A stretch of DNA of 64,000 bases from Burkholderiales bacterium. Its GTDB lineage: Bacteria; Pseudomonadota; Gammaproteobacteria; Burkholderiales; Burkholderiaceae. The position numbers and the translations under genes are program-made. Shown here piece by piece: positions 17,698 to 25,240 of the stretch. Location: assembly GCA_026225235.1 (NCBI GenBank), contig JAMFSK010000128.1, forward strand, positions 62,001-126,000. Direction: 5' to 3'. The first letter of the stretch is position 1, and each line of letters begins with the position of its first letter. Below the pieces are notes generated by a model. That model worked only from the letters and a program-made list of their open reading frames with translations, ran no database searches and had not been told where the DNA came from.

Positions 17698-18728
17698 ATG
17701 CCTGTGACCTCGCCACCGCGCTGCGCGAGACGCGCGGCTTCGCGCACAAGCGCGATATCCACGGCGTACTCGATGCCCTCGCCGGCGCCTTGCCGGGGGG
17801 CTTGCAAGACATGCGTCAGACGGTCGCGATCGGCGACGATTGCGCAGCGATTCCCGATCCCTCGGGCCACGGCTATCTGCTGTTTGCGATCGAAGGTTTT
17901 GTCGAAGACTTTGTGAAGGCCATGCCCTGGTTTGCCGGTTATTGCGGCGTCATGGTCAACGTCAGCGATATCTACGCCATGGGCGGCCGGCCGATCGCCA
18001 TCGTCGATGCGCTATGGAGCGACGGTCTGAATGGCGCCACGCCCGTTTTGCAAGGACTCGCTGAAGCCTCGGCGCGCTATGGCGTGCCGATCGTCGGCGG
18101 CCACAGCAACAACCGCAGCGATCGCGGCCAGCTCGCCGTCGCGATCCTCGGGCGCGCCGAACGCCTGTTGACGAGTTTCGATGCGCAGCCCGGCGACAAA
18201 CTGGTGTACGCGATCGATCTGCGCGGCGCTTACCAGGAGCCCTATGCATACTGGAACGCATCGACTGAGGCACCGGCAGAACGACTGCGTGGCGACCTTG
18301 AGGTCCTCCCCTTGCTTGCGGAAGGTGGCCTATGCGATGCAGGCAAGGACATCAGCATGGCGGGCGCGGTCGGCACCGCACTGATGCTGCTCGAAGCCTC
18401 CGGCTGCGGCGCGACAATCGATGCCGACGCCATCCCCAGGCCCCTCGGCGTGCCGATGCTGCGCTGGCTCACTTCATTTCCGAGCTACGGCTTCGTGCTT
18501 AGCGTGCGGCCCGAGCGGTGCGCCGCCGTGCTCGAGCGGTTCACGGAGCGTGGTATTGCTTGTGCGGTGGCGGGTGAGGTCGACGCGTCGACACGTGTCA
18601 TGCTCCAGACGCAGCGCGAATCCGCCTTGCTCTGGGAATTCGACAAGGCACCATTTATCGGCGCAGGCCCCGCAAGACACACGGAGTCCGTCGACACGCT
18701 TGCCTCGAACGGGTGCGCCCATGTCTGA
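17694..18728 (+). CDS. Sll0787/MSMEG_0567-family AIR synthase-related protein (Nit1C member)
   Basis: Member of the PurM/AIR synthase ATP-binding superfamily (with SelD, HypE, ThiL). It starts at MNACDLATALRETRGF in a 4-base ATGA overlap with the GNAT gene; the long N-terminal part of the ORF-track entry is out-of-frame GNAT sequence. The first half carries TVAIGDDCAAIP and FAGYCGVMVNVSDIYAMGGRPIAIVDALW, matching the PurM N-terminal motif (GxDDxA, NxxDIxAMGG). Then come VPIVGGHSNNRSDRGQLAVAILG and GGLCDAGKDISMAGAVGTALM. 344 residues is usual. PurM-family enzymes activate an oxygen atom (amide or formyl) with ATP, so it may phosphorylate a carboxylate or amide made by the cluster. Substrate unknown. 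Confidence 0.92.
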   Translation: MNACDLATALRETRGFAHKRDIHGVLDALAGALPGGLQDMRQTVAIGDDCAAIPDPSGHGYLLFAIEGFVEDFVKAMPWFAGYCGVMVNVSDIYAMGGRPIAIVDALWSDGLNGATPVLQGLAEASARYGVPIVGGHSNNRSDRGQLAVAILGRAERLLTSFDAQPGDKLVYAIDLRGAYQEPYAYWNASTEAPAERLRGDLEVLPLLAEGGLCDAGKDISMAGAVGTALMLLEASGCGATIDADAIPRPLGVPMLRWLTSFPSYGFVLSVRPERCAAVLERFTERGIACAVAGEVDASTRVMLQTQRESALLWEFDKAPFIGAGPARHTESVDTLASNGCAHV

Positions 18729-19869
18729 AGCCTCGTTGGCCATCGGGCTGCTCACACATTCGGTCAATCCGCGCGGCGGAGTGGTGCACTCGCTTTCACT
18801 CGCCGAAGCACTTGCTGCGCAGGGGCACGATGTCACCTTGTTCGTGCCGGCTCGACCGGGGGAGCAACTGTTTCGTCCGGCGAAGTGCGAGGTCGCGTAC
18901 GTGCCTGTGAAAGGTCCCGAGCACGACATCGTCTCGATGGTCGAGAGCCGGATCGACGCCTACTTCATGCATCTGGAAGCGCTGCTCCGCTCACGCCGTT
19001 TCGATATCCTGCACGCGCAGGACAGTATCAGCGGCAATGCGCTCGCGACGCTGCGCGCGAGCGGCGCGATCGAACACTATGCGCGCACGGTTCATCATCT
19101 CGACGAGTTTGACGATCCGCGACTGACGGCTTACCAGCTACGTGCGTTTGTCGAAGCAGATCAACTGATGTGCGTAAGCCACCTGTGGTGCCAGCACCTG
19201 AATGACGTCTATGGTCTCCATGCTACTCAGATTCAGAACGGCGTGGATACCGTGCGCTTCACGCCGCTCGCCTCTGCTCAAGACAACGAAGTCGCAGTGC
19301 GTCTGGGGCTCGGCAATGGTCCCGTCGTGGTATCGGTCGGCGGCATCGAAGCCCGCAAGAACACGGTTCGCTTGCTTGAAGGATTTCTCGAATTCCGTCG
19401 CACCCACGTGAACGCTCAGTTGCTCATCGCGGGCGGCGCGAGTCTGCTCGATCACGATGAATACAGCCGCACCTTTCATGCGCTTGCGCTGGCCGCCGGC
19501 CTGAATGAACAGACATTGAAGATCCTCGGCAAGGTTGCGGATGACGATATGCCTTCGCTTTTGCGTCTTGCCGACGTCGTGGCGATGCCCTCGATCCGCG
19601 AAGGCTTCGGCCTGGTCGCGCTCGAAGCGATCGCCAGCGGGACGGCCGCGCTTGTCTCGCGTATCGCGCCCTTCACCGAACATCTCGGCGAGGCCGACTG
19701 CGTGTTTGTCGACCCTTTCGACCCCGCGTCGATTGCCAAGGGTCTGTCGACTGCACTGTCGTTTCACGCCGATCACGCCTCGATTCCCGCGCGATTCTCC
19801 TGGGCTGCCAGCGCGGCCCGGCACGCGCACCTTTACCGCACCCTGTTGACTCAGCCGGAGCTGAACTGA
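18721..19869 (+). CDS. MSMEG_0565-family GT4 glycosyltransferase (Nit1C member)
   Basis: A GT-B fold, retaining glycosyltransferase. The start MSEASLAIGLLTHSVNPRGG overlaps the preceding stop by eight bases. N-terminal motif SVNPRGGVVHSLSLAEALAAQGHDVTLF is the acceptor-side Rossmann start. The C-terminal half shows VVVSVGGIEARKNTVRLLEGF and the sugar-nucleotide motif SIREGFGLVALEAIASG (E-x7-E). Length 382 is normal. Glycosyltransferases occur in most Nit1C clusters; what is glycosylated is not known. No membrane segments, so it is cytoplasmic or peripheral. Translational coupling on both sides (overlap before, TGATG overlap after) argues that it is an obligatory member of the pathway. Confidence 0.92.
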   Translation: MSEASLAIGLLTHSVNPRGGVVHSLSLAEALAAQGHDVTLFVPARPGEQLFRPAKCEVAYVPVKGPEHDIVSMVESRIDAYFMHLEALLRSRRFDILHAQDSISGNALATLRASGAIEHYARTVHHLDEFDDPRLTAYQLRAFVEADQLMCVSHLWCQHLNDVYGLHATQIQNGVDTVRFTPLASAQDNEVAVRLGLGNGPVVVSVGGIEARKNTVRLLEGFLEFRRTHVNAQLLIAGGASLLDHDEYSRTFHALALAAGLNEQTLKILGKVADDDMPSLLRLADVVAMPSIREGFGLVALEAIASGTAALVSRIAPFTEHLGEADCVFVDPFDPASIAKGLSTALSFHADHASIPARFSWAASAARHAHLYRTLLTQPELN

Positions 19870-20162
19870 TGCCCGCGATGCGCTTTTATGTCCGTTGGCC
19901 CGACGGCCACACCAGCGACTGCTATTCGCCGTCCCTCGTGATCAAGGACTTTTTCTCGGTCGGCCACGCCTATGCGCTGCCCGATTTCCTCACGCGCGTA
20001 CGCGATGCGTACCAGATCGCCAATGAGCGCGTGCGAGAGAAATACGGCTTCACCTGTTCACAAGCAGGCGCCCAGCTCGATGAAATCGAAACGATCGCGG
20101 CCCGTTTTGCCAACGCGGACAACGCCGAAGTTGCCGTTGTCGAATTTTCCGAGCCGGGCTGA
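19869..20162 (+). CDS. MSMEG_0570-family nitrogen starvation response protein (Nit1C member)
   Basis: A 97-residue soluble protein, MPAMRFYVRWPDGHTSDCYSP, starting in a one-base TGATG overlap with the glycosyltransferase stop. It continues IKDFFSVGHAYALPDFLTRVRDA and EKYGFTCSQAGAQLDEIE. Recognised as the small MSMEG_0570 family that always accompanies Nit1C. The fold and function are unknown; the size and lack of catalytic motif suggest a chaperone, carrier or subunit. It contains two cysteines (C19, C63), one of them in a GFTCSQ context that could be functional. The order within the operon is the same as in other Nit1C loci as I remember them. Confidence 0.88.
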   Translation: MPAMRFYVRWPDGHTSDCYSPSLVIKDFFSVGHAYALPDFLTRVRDAYQIANERVREKYGFTCSQAGAQLDEIETIAARFANADNAEVAVVEFSEPG

Positions 20163-20238
20163 CGTCCGGTTGAACGCAAGCCGCTGCCCCGGCTGTGCCT
20201 GAACGACGGGTGTGCCCGTCTCTGCAAGGATCACCATC

Positions 20239-21630
20239 ATGCCCGCATCCGTACCCGCCGCTCACCTCGTTCGTACCGCGCCCACGCTGCCCGACCGCGT
20301 TCGCGTAGCCGTCGTCGGGGGCGGTCAGGCCGGCCTCTCGCTGAGCTATTTTCTCCAGCAGCTTGGCATCGACCATATCGTGCTCGAGAAAAACACCGTG
20401 ACGCACACCTGGCGCAGTCAGCGCTGGGATGCATTTTCGCTCGTAACGCCGAACTGGCAATGCCAGTTGCCTGGCCACCCCTATGCGGGCGACGAACCGC
20501 ATGGCTTTATGAAGAAGGATGAAATCATCGACTACCTCGATGGCTTTATCGCAAAGGTCAACGCGCCCGTGCTCGAAGGGGTCACCGTGAAGCGGATCGC
20601 GCCGCAGCCGGAAGGGGGCTATGCGGTGGCGACAAGCGCGGGAGATTTCATCGCCGATCACGTCGTGGTCGCGTCGGGCGGTTATCACCAGCCGGTTGTG
20701 CCGCGCATGGCCGAACGCCTTCCGGCTCTCGTCACGCAGGTTCATTCCGCCGACTATCGCAACCCGCAGAGTCTGCCTGAGGGTGCAGTGCTCGTCGCGG
20801 GGTCCGGACAGTCGGGTGCGCAGATTGCAGAGGACCTGCACCTCGCCGGTCGCAAGGTCTACCTTGCGGTCGGTGACGCACCGCGCTGCGCACGCTTTTA
20901 TCGCGGCAAGGATGTGGTCGACTGGCTGGCCGAGATGAACTACTACGATATGCCTGTCGATGCTCACCCGCTCAAGGAAGGCGTGCGCGACAACACCAAT
21001 CACTACGTGACGGGACGCGACGGCGGTCGCGATATCGATCTGCGCAAATTTGCCAACGAAGGGATGGAACTGTATGGACGCATCGGCGGTTTCGATGGTC
21101 AGTACTTGCAGTTCGATACGAATCTGCGCGAGAGCCTCGATCGAGCGGATACGGTTTACAACGGCATCAACAGCTCGATCGATCGTTTCATCGAGAAGAG
21201 CGGCATCGACGCGCCTGCCGGCGGTACCTACGAGCCTGTGTGGACGCCCGAGTTCGAGCGGCCGCTGCTTGACCTCGCGGCTTCGGGTATCACGTCGGTG
21301 ATCTGGTGCATCGGCTTCATGCCTGACTTTGCGTGGATCGACGTGCCGGTGTTCAATGGACGCGGTGCGCCCATTCATCGACGCGGGATCACGCAGATTC
21401 CCGGGCTGTATTTTCTGGGCTTGCCCTGGCTCTATACCTGGGGCTCCGGGCGCTTCTCGGGCATCGCGCGGGATGCTGAATTCGTCGCGACGCATATCGC
21501 AACGCAGGAAACTCAGGGTGCGCAGGCGAGCCCAGGCATGGAGGGGATCGCGGGGACGCCAGCCGGCCAGCAAACCATGGCGGCCAACCTGCCCGGTGCC
21601 CAGCCGCGTGTGTCGGCGATGGCTGGATAG
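20239..21630 (+). CDS. MSMEG_0569-family flavin-dependent oxidoreductase (Nit1C member)
   Basis: A FAD and NAD(P)H-binding enzyme of the flavin-containing monooxygenase group. The start MPASVPAAHLVRTAPTL has AAGGA eight bases upstream. The FAD Rossmann motif is VAVVGGGQAGLSLSYFL (about 23-39), and the second nucleotide site is VLVAGSGQSGAQIAEDL (about 192-208). WRSQRWDAFSLVTPNW is the typical substrate-facing loop of the group. A C-terminal GLPWLYTWGSGRFSGIA contacts FAD. Length 463; the last 35 residues are Ala/Gly/Pro-rich and probably disordered. Gap of 76 bases before it is the longest within the operon. It likely performs an N- or C-oxidation in the cluster; whether it needs the ferredoxin encoded next is open, since NADPH alone would serve most relatives. 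Confidence 0.92.
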   Translation: MPASVPAAHLVRTAPTLPDRVRVAVVGGGQAGLSLSYFLQQLGIDHIVLEKNTVTHTWRSQRWDAFSLVTPNWQCQLPGHPYAGDEPHGFMKKDEIIDYLDGFIAKVNAPVLEGVTVKRIAPQPEGGYAVATSAGDFIADHVVVASGGYHQPVVPRMAERLPALVTQVHSADYRNPQSLPEGAVLVAGSGQSGAQIAEDLHLAGRKVYLAVGDAPRCARFYRGKDVVDWLAEMNYYDMPVDAHPLKEGVRDNTNHYVTGRDGGRDIDLRKFANEGMELYGRIGGFDGQYLQFDTNLRESLDRADTVYNGINSSIDRFIEKSGIDAPAGGTYEPVWTPEFERPLLDLAASGITSVIWCIGFMPDFAWIDVPVFNGRGAPIHRRGITQIPGLYFLGLPWLYTWGSGRFSGIARDAEFVATHIATQETQGAQASPGMEGIAGTPAGQQTMAANLPGAQPRVSAMAG

Positions 21631-21672
21631 AGCCCTGCCTTTGTCACCGGAAACGTTGCAAAATGGCGGATC

Positions 21673-22005
21673 ATGCCAAGCTCCGCCCCTCTGTTCACCG
21701 TCACCATCGAGCCTGCCGGCTGGGAGTTCGATGCGCCCGCCGACGTGCCGGTCATGCAGGCCGCACGCGATGCCGGCGTAGTGCTGCCGAGTTCATGCCG
21801 CAACGGTACGTGCCGGACCTGCATGTGCCGCCTGCGCAGCGGCGAGGTCGAATACCGGATCGAATGGCCCGGCCTCGCGGCTCAAGAGAAAGCAGACGGG
21901 TGGATCCTGCCTTGTGTTGCGCACGCCATCTCGCCCCTGGTCATTCACGCACCGGCTGCTCTGCAGCAGACAGCCGAGCCACCGAAACTCAGGCCACGGT
22001 GGTAG
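21673..22005 (+). CDS. [2Fe-2S] plant-type ferredoxin
   Basis: A 110-residue electron carrier with the cysteine ligands C42, C47, C50 and C81 in SCRNGTCRTCMCRL and WILPCVAHA, i.e. CX4CX2CX30C of plant-type ferredoxins. One more cysteine (C52) follows the third ligand. It starts 43 bases after the flavoprotein stop, same strand, and ends 17 bases before the convergent XRE gene, so it is the last gene of the transcript. I do not remember a ferredoxin as a core Nit1C member, so this may be a lineage-specific addition. It may supply electrons to the radical SAM protein or the flavoprotein. Independent function is also possible. Confidence 0.9.
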   Translation: MPSSAPLFTVTIEPAGWEFDAPADVPVMQAARDAGVVLPSSCRNGTCRTCMCRLRSGEVEYRIEWPGLAAQEKADGWILPCVAHAISPLVIHAPAALQQTAEPPKLRPRW

Positions 22006-22022
22006 TTCGCCAATAACGGTTT

Positions 22023-22328
22023 TCATGGGGTGTTTCTCGAGGCGCGCAGGCGCTTCGAACTGAAGGCTTCTAATGCCTTGATCGAGACGGGCCGCGGGAC
22101 GAACAGTTCGGCTAGTTCGTCGATCAAACCCAAGGTCATGACGACCTTCAACAGCGAATCGAGTGTCGCCTGTCCCTTTCGTTCGAGATTTCGGATGGTG
22201 CCTTCCGATACGCCTGCACGAGCTGCCAATTCGGCCTGCTGCATATTTTGCGCAAGGCGGTGCTCGCGGAGGCGTATCCCAAGTTCGTGTCCAATCTCAC
22301 TGGTACTAGCTAAGTTAAACGATAACAT
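22023..22328 (-). CDS. XRE-family repressor, HipB/antitoxin-like (orphan)
   Basis: A 101-residue DNA-binding protein with a Cro/C1-type helix-turn-helix at about 17-72 (LREHRLAQNMQQAELAARAGVSEGTIRNLER). The overall layout, with an N-terminal strand-like SFNLASTSEIG and the tail LFVPRPVSIKALEAF, resembles HipB-type antitoxins that precede HipA kinases in Burkholderiales. No hipA gene follows: downstream on this strand lies only the convergent ferredoxin. The region upstream is A/T-rich compared with its neighbours and contains a long inverted repeat overlapping the start codon, consistent with tight self-repression. It may be a remnant of a toxin-antitoxin pair or a free regulator of neighbouring genes. 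Confidence 0.85.
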   Translation of the reverse strand: MLSFNLASTSEIGHELGIRLREHRLAQNMQQAELAARAGVSEGTIRNLERKGQATLDSLLKVVMTLGLIDELAELFVPRPVSIKALEAFSSKRLRASRNTP

Positions 22329-22393
22329 CTTGTTGCTTAATGCCTCTTTTCGACGGTTAGCAACAATATAATATCGTTTATGCGCCGAGTGAA
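22316..22393 (-). promoter_or_regulatory. Promoter and 21-bp imperfect inverted repeat operator of the XRE gene
   Basis: Arms at 22316-22336 and 22360-22380 match as an inverted repeat at 18 of 21 positions (outer half TAAACGATA / TATCGTTTA exact), with 23 bases between them. On the minus strand TTCACT and TATATT stand 17 bases apart (22388-22393 and 22365-22370). The -10 lies inside one arm, and the other arm covers the start codon. This is the architecture of an autoregulated XRE operator. Confidence 0.65.
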
Positions 22394-22397
22394 CCGG

Positions 22398-23231
22398 CTA
22401 CAACAACAGCGACCCGTCGATGCACGTCGTGGTCGCCCCGCCCACCCAGATGTCGTCACCGATCTGCTCGACATGCACACGCCCCAGGCGACCGAGGGCG
22501 GTGCCCTGGCTCGCGATGTAGCGCGCCTGGGCCATGCCGCTGCCGATCATCCATTGGGCCAGACTGGCGTTCAGACTGCCGGTGACAGGATCTTCAACCA
22601 TGCCATCGCCGGCGATAAAGGCGCGCACTTCAAAGTCTGCATCGCCCGCGGTGCGCCAAGGCGCGACGACGCCCAGCTTGAGCCCGGCCAACGTCACGTA
22701 GTCGGGCTTCAGCGCAAGCACGCCTGCGCGGTCATTGAGCATGACCGCCACCCATCCCGGACCGTTGTCGACCCACTGGGAGGCGACGATCTCCTCTTGC
22801 GCAATGCCCAGGCCGCGGGCAATGCGCTCGACCAGTTCGGGCTCGACCTCGCCATGCCGAAGCAGCGGCGGCGCGGCGAAAGCCAGACGCTGGCCTCCGC
22901 GTCGAATGCGCACGAGACCCACCCCGCACTCTTGCACGATCACCTCGCCACGCGGCTTGCCTCCCGCTTCGAGCCACGCGTGACAGGTACCCAGCGTCGG
23001 ATGCCCGGCAAACGGCAGTTCTCTCTCCGTCGTAAAAATTCGCACGCGATAGTCGGCCTCCGGCGTCGTCGGTTCAAGCAAGAACGTGGTTTCACTGAGA
23101 TTGGTCCAGCGTGCGAACCCAGCCATCTGCTCGTCGCTCAGCGAATCCGCACCGAGTACGACCGCCAACGGATTCCCCTTCAACGGCTCGCTCGAAAACA
23201 CGTCGAGTTGTTTGAACGCAAAATGACTCAT
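22398..23231 (-). CDS. PhzF-family isomerase-like protein
   Basis: Member of the PhzF/diaminopimelate epimerase fold family. The protein of 277 residues begins MSHFAFKQLDVFSSEPLKGNPLAVVL, where the DVF...GNPLAVV motif is diagnostic. It has NLSETTFLLEP with the family's catalytic glutamate, ELPFAGHPTLGTCHAWLE and AGDGMVEDPVTGSLNASLAQWM in the second half. Most members are not phenazine enzymes, and no phenazine genes are present, so the substrate is unknown. It follows the threonine-dehydratase-like gene by 45 bases in the same direction, so the two likely form an operon handling an amino acid derivative. Confidence 0.93.
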   Translation of the reverse strand: MSHFAFKQLDVFSSEPLKGNPLAVVLGADSLSDEQMAGFARWTNLSETTFLLEPTTPEADYRVRIFTTERELPFAGHPTLGTCHAWLEAGGKPRGEVIVQECGVGLVRIRRGGQRLAFAAPPLLRHGEVEPELVERIARGLGIAQEEIVASQWVDNGPGWVAVMLNDRAGVLALKPDYVTLAGLKLGVVAPWRTAGDADFEVRAFIAGDGMVEDPVTGSLNASLAQWMIGSGMAQARYIASQGTALGRLGRVHVEQIGDDIWVGGATTTCIDGSLLL

Positions 23232-23276
23232 CTTGGACGCCTCCTAAATAGCTTGATGAAATGACGGGCGGACCCG

Positions 23277-24296
23277 TCAAGCTTCGACGCCGCAATTGAC
23301 GAGCTCCGCAAAGCGCGCGACATCGATATTCGAACCACAGGCGATAAGACCGACACGCTGGCCATCGAGCGTCTCGCGCAACGGCCCCAGCAATGCCGCG
23401 GTCGACGCCGCCGCTGCCGGCTCGGCAACCAGCTTCATATCGCGGTACAGATAGAACATCGCGCGCCGCAACTCCTCGTCCGACACACGTACGATCTGGT
23501 CGACAAACCGCTGGCAGACAGCCAGGCTGTAGTCGAGCGTGCAAGGCGCAGCAAGACTGTCGGCAATCGTCTGGGGTGCGGCCGCGATCCGTTCGGTGCG
23601 CCCCGACAGGAAGCTGTGATACATCGCGTCCGCGCCGAACGGTTCGACACCATAAACCCTGCACTCGGGCACGAGTTGTTTGACAGCCGCCGCGATCCCC
23701 GCGCACAGCCCACCCCCACCCACGGGCACGATCACCGCGTCGAGCCCGCGAACCTGTTCGACGAATTCGACTCCGATGGTCCCCGTCCCCGCCGCCGTCA
23801 GCGGGCCATCGAACGGATGCACGATGCTGCGCGATTCAGTATGCGCGATCTGCTGCGCCCGTTCAAAGGCCTCGTGCAGGTCAGTGGTCAGCACCACCTC
23901 TGCACCCTGCGCGCGGCACCCTTCGATACGCACAGGGCTCGCGTAGTGAGGCATCAGGACCTTGGCATGAGTGCCGGCGAGTCGCGCCGCATAAGCCACG
24001 GCGAGCGCATGATTGCCCGCGCTGGCGGCAACCACACCATGTTCGCGCTCCTCATCGCTGAGGGCTTCGATGCAATTGAGCGCGCCACGCAGCTTGAATG
24101 TGCCAGTCTTCTGTAACAGTTCGAGCTTGAGCCAGACTTCGGTATCAGGCGAAAGCATGTCGGCGATCACGCCGGTTTGCCAGCGCCAGACGGGTGTGGG
24201 CAGGACCTTGCCGGCAAGCCGGTGGGCGGCCGCACGCATATCATCGAGCGTCGGATAGCGACTTAGCGCGGCCTTGTGAGCAGAGGTGTGGGACAT
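23277..24296 (-). CDS. Threonine/serine dehydratase (fold-type II PLP enzyme)
   Basis: PLP-dependent enzyme that deaminates L-threonine or L-serine, or racemises serine. I set the start at MSHTSAHKAALSRYPTLDD; the upstream 24 residues in the ORF track are Arg/Pro-rich and unlike the family. The PLP lysine is in LLQKTGTFKLRGALN, the phosphate-binding loop is VPVGGGGLCAGIAA, and ACGSNID closes the catalytic domain. ASAGNHALAVAYAA is the SxGNHxQ-like motif (His kept, Gln replaced by Leu-Ala). The 339-residue length shows no regulatory ACT-like domain, so it is a catabolic type. It is upstream of phzF in the same direction and behind a 413-base gap from the hemoglobin gene. Confidence 0.92.
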   Translation of the reverse strand: MSHTSAHKAALSRYPTLDDMRAAAHRLAGKVLPTPVWRWQTGVIADMLSPDTEVWLKLELLQKTGTFKLRGALNCIEALSDEEREHGVVAASAGNHALAVAYAARLAGTHAKVLMPHYASPVRIEGCRAQGAEVVLTTDLHEAFERAQQIAHTESRSIVHPFDGPLTAAGTGTIGVEFVEQVRGLDAVIVPVGGGGLCAGIAAAVKQLVPECRVYGVEPFGADAMYHSFLSGRTERIAAAPQTIADSLAAPCTLDYSLAVCQRFVDQIVRVSDEELRRAMFYLYRDMKLVAEPAAAASTAALLGPLRETLDGQRVGLIACGSNIDVARFAELVNCGVEA

Positions 24297-24384
24297 GGAA
24301 CAGCTCCATCGAACAGGATGTCCGGTGCGCGGTCGCGCACGGATGCCGAGCCTGGGGTCACCAGGCATCAGCAGGAGCTGCAGC

Positions 24385-24609
24385 CTAGCGACCCTGGCTA
24401 ATTCGAATCGAGGCGTGGGCGATCGCGCCCATCGCGCGGGCGATCACAAAGGCGGAAGCTGCGGCGGACGATGGAGCGAAGCGTGCATCCCGCTCGAATC
24501 CATGAGTGATTTCAGGCCCGGTCTCAACGACCTCGCAAGCGATACCGACCCGGGCATCGGCTTCGATGTCGGATTCAGGCAGCGGGAGGATCGGATAAGT
24601 GCGAGACAT
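24385..24609 (-). CDS. Possible small protein of 74 residues (uncertain)
   Basis: In the 413-base gap between the hemoglobin and dehydratase genes, the minus strand reads MSRTYPILPLPESDIEADARVG and continues ARFAPSSAAASAFVIARAMGAIAHASIRIS. The ORF track shows it as the tail of a longer frame whose first part is only the shadow of the hemoglobin gene. Composition is protein-like (acidic N-terminal half, Ala-rich possible helix at the end), but there is no good ribosome site and I recognise no family. Nothing else is seen in the gap. Confidence 0.35.
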   Translation of the reverse strand: MSRTYPILPLPESDIEADARVGIACEVVETGPEITHGFERDARFAPSSAAASAFVIARAMGAIAHASIRISQGR

Positions 24610-24709
24610 ACCCAGCAACATAGCGGCTCGACCGCCGGCTCGCAATAGACAGCCGCAAAAATTTTGGCCTGTACAGATCAGGGACTTGACGTGTACAGCA
24701 GCGCGCGTC

Positions 24710-25117
24710 TTAGCGGTCCTCGAGATCCATGGGCAAGCGTGTCGGCTGGTTGTACATCTGATAACCGTACCAGAGGCTCTCTGCAATCCGCGGCGCCAGC
24801 ACATCGGCGCGCTCTCGCATGGCGACATTGTCGAGGTCATGCGTCGTCTGATGGAACAGGCTGAGCCAGCGTTTGAACAGGCCCGGGTTGAGCCCCGGCA
24901 ATTGGGCATGCCGCGGCATGGGCGTGCCACGGTAACGCGCCGTGCCGCGCAGCGTCGACGACCAGAAGTCGACCATTTTGGCGAGATGCTGATCCCAGTC
25001 TTTCACGTGAGCGTTAAAAATCGGCGCCAGCAGCGGGTCTTCATGGACCTTCGCATAGAACGCGTAGACCAGTTCACTCACTTCTTCTTCGGTACATAAA
25101 TCGGGTGTGGCAGCCAC
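24710..25117 (-). CDS. Group III truncated hemoglobin (GTG start)
   Basis: A small heme protein of 135 residues. The frame has no ATG near the conserved start; GTG at 25117 is preceded by AGGA with eight bases spacing, giving (M)AATPDLCTEEEVSELVYAFY. This leaves out 32 unrelated residues of the ORF-track entry. Visible markers are YAFYAKVHEDPLLAPIFN (helix B tyrosine), LAKMVDFWSSTL, YRGTPMPRHAQLP and LFKRWLSLFHQTTHDL with the proximal histidine; these fit group III (CtrHb). Such globins are linked to NO, nitrosative stress or cytochrome oxidase protection. It lies downstream of flavohemoglobin on the same strand (123-base gap) and near NorR, which supports a nitrosative stress role. Confidence 0.9.
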   Translation of the reverse strand: MAATPDLCTEEEVSELVYAFYAKVHEDPLLAPIFNAHVKDWDQHLAKMVDFWSSTLRGTARYRGTPMPRHAQLPGLNPGLFKRWLSLFHQTTHDLDNVAMRERADVLAPRIAESLWYGYQMYNQPTRLPMDLEDR

Positions 25118-25240
25118 TACTTGATTCCTCGTTTTGATCGGCGCGAGTGCCGGGCACGCCGGGCGCAAGCAGCCCGCACAAGCCGTGGGAACGTCTACCA
25201 GAGCGCACCCCAAAGCGTGCCGCGTGCCGCTATCGTAACC

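Noticed and set aside
20050-21573. 507-residue minus-strand ORF opposite the Nit1C flavoprotein
   Set aside because: Shadow; the plus strand has both FAD and NADPH motifs.
24610-24930. N-terminal part of the 181-residue minus ORF ending at 24385
   Set aside because: It overlaps the truncated hemoglobin in another frame; only the last 74 residues could be a gene, and those are listed separately with low confidence.
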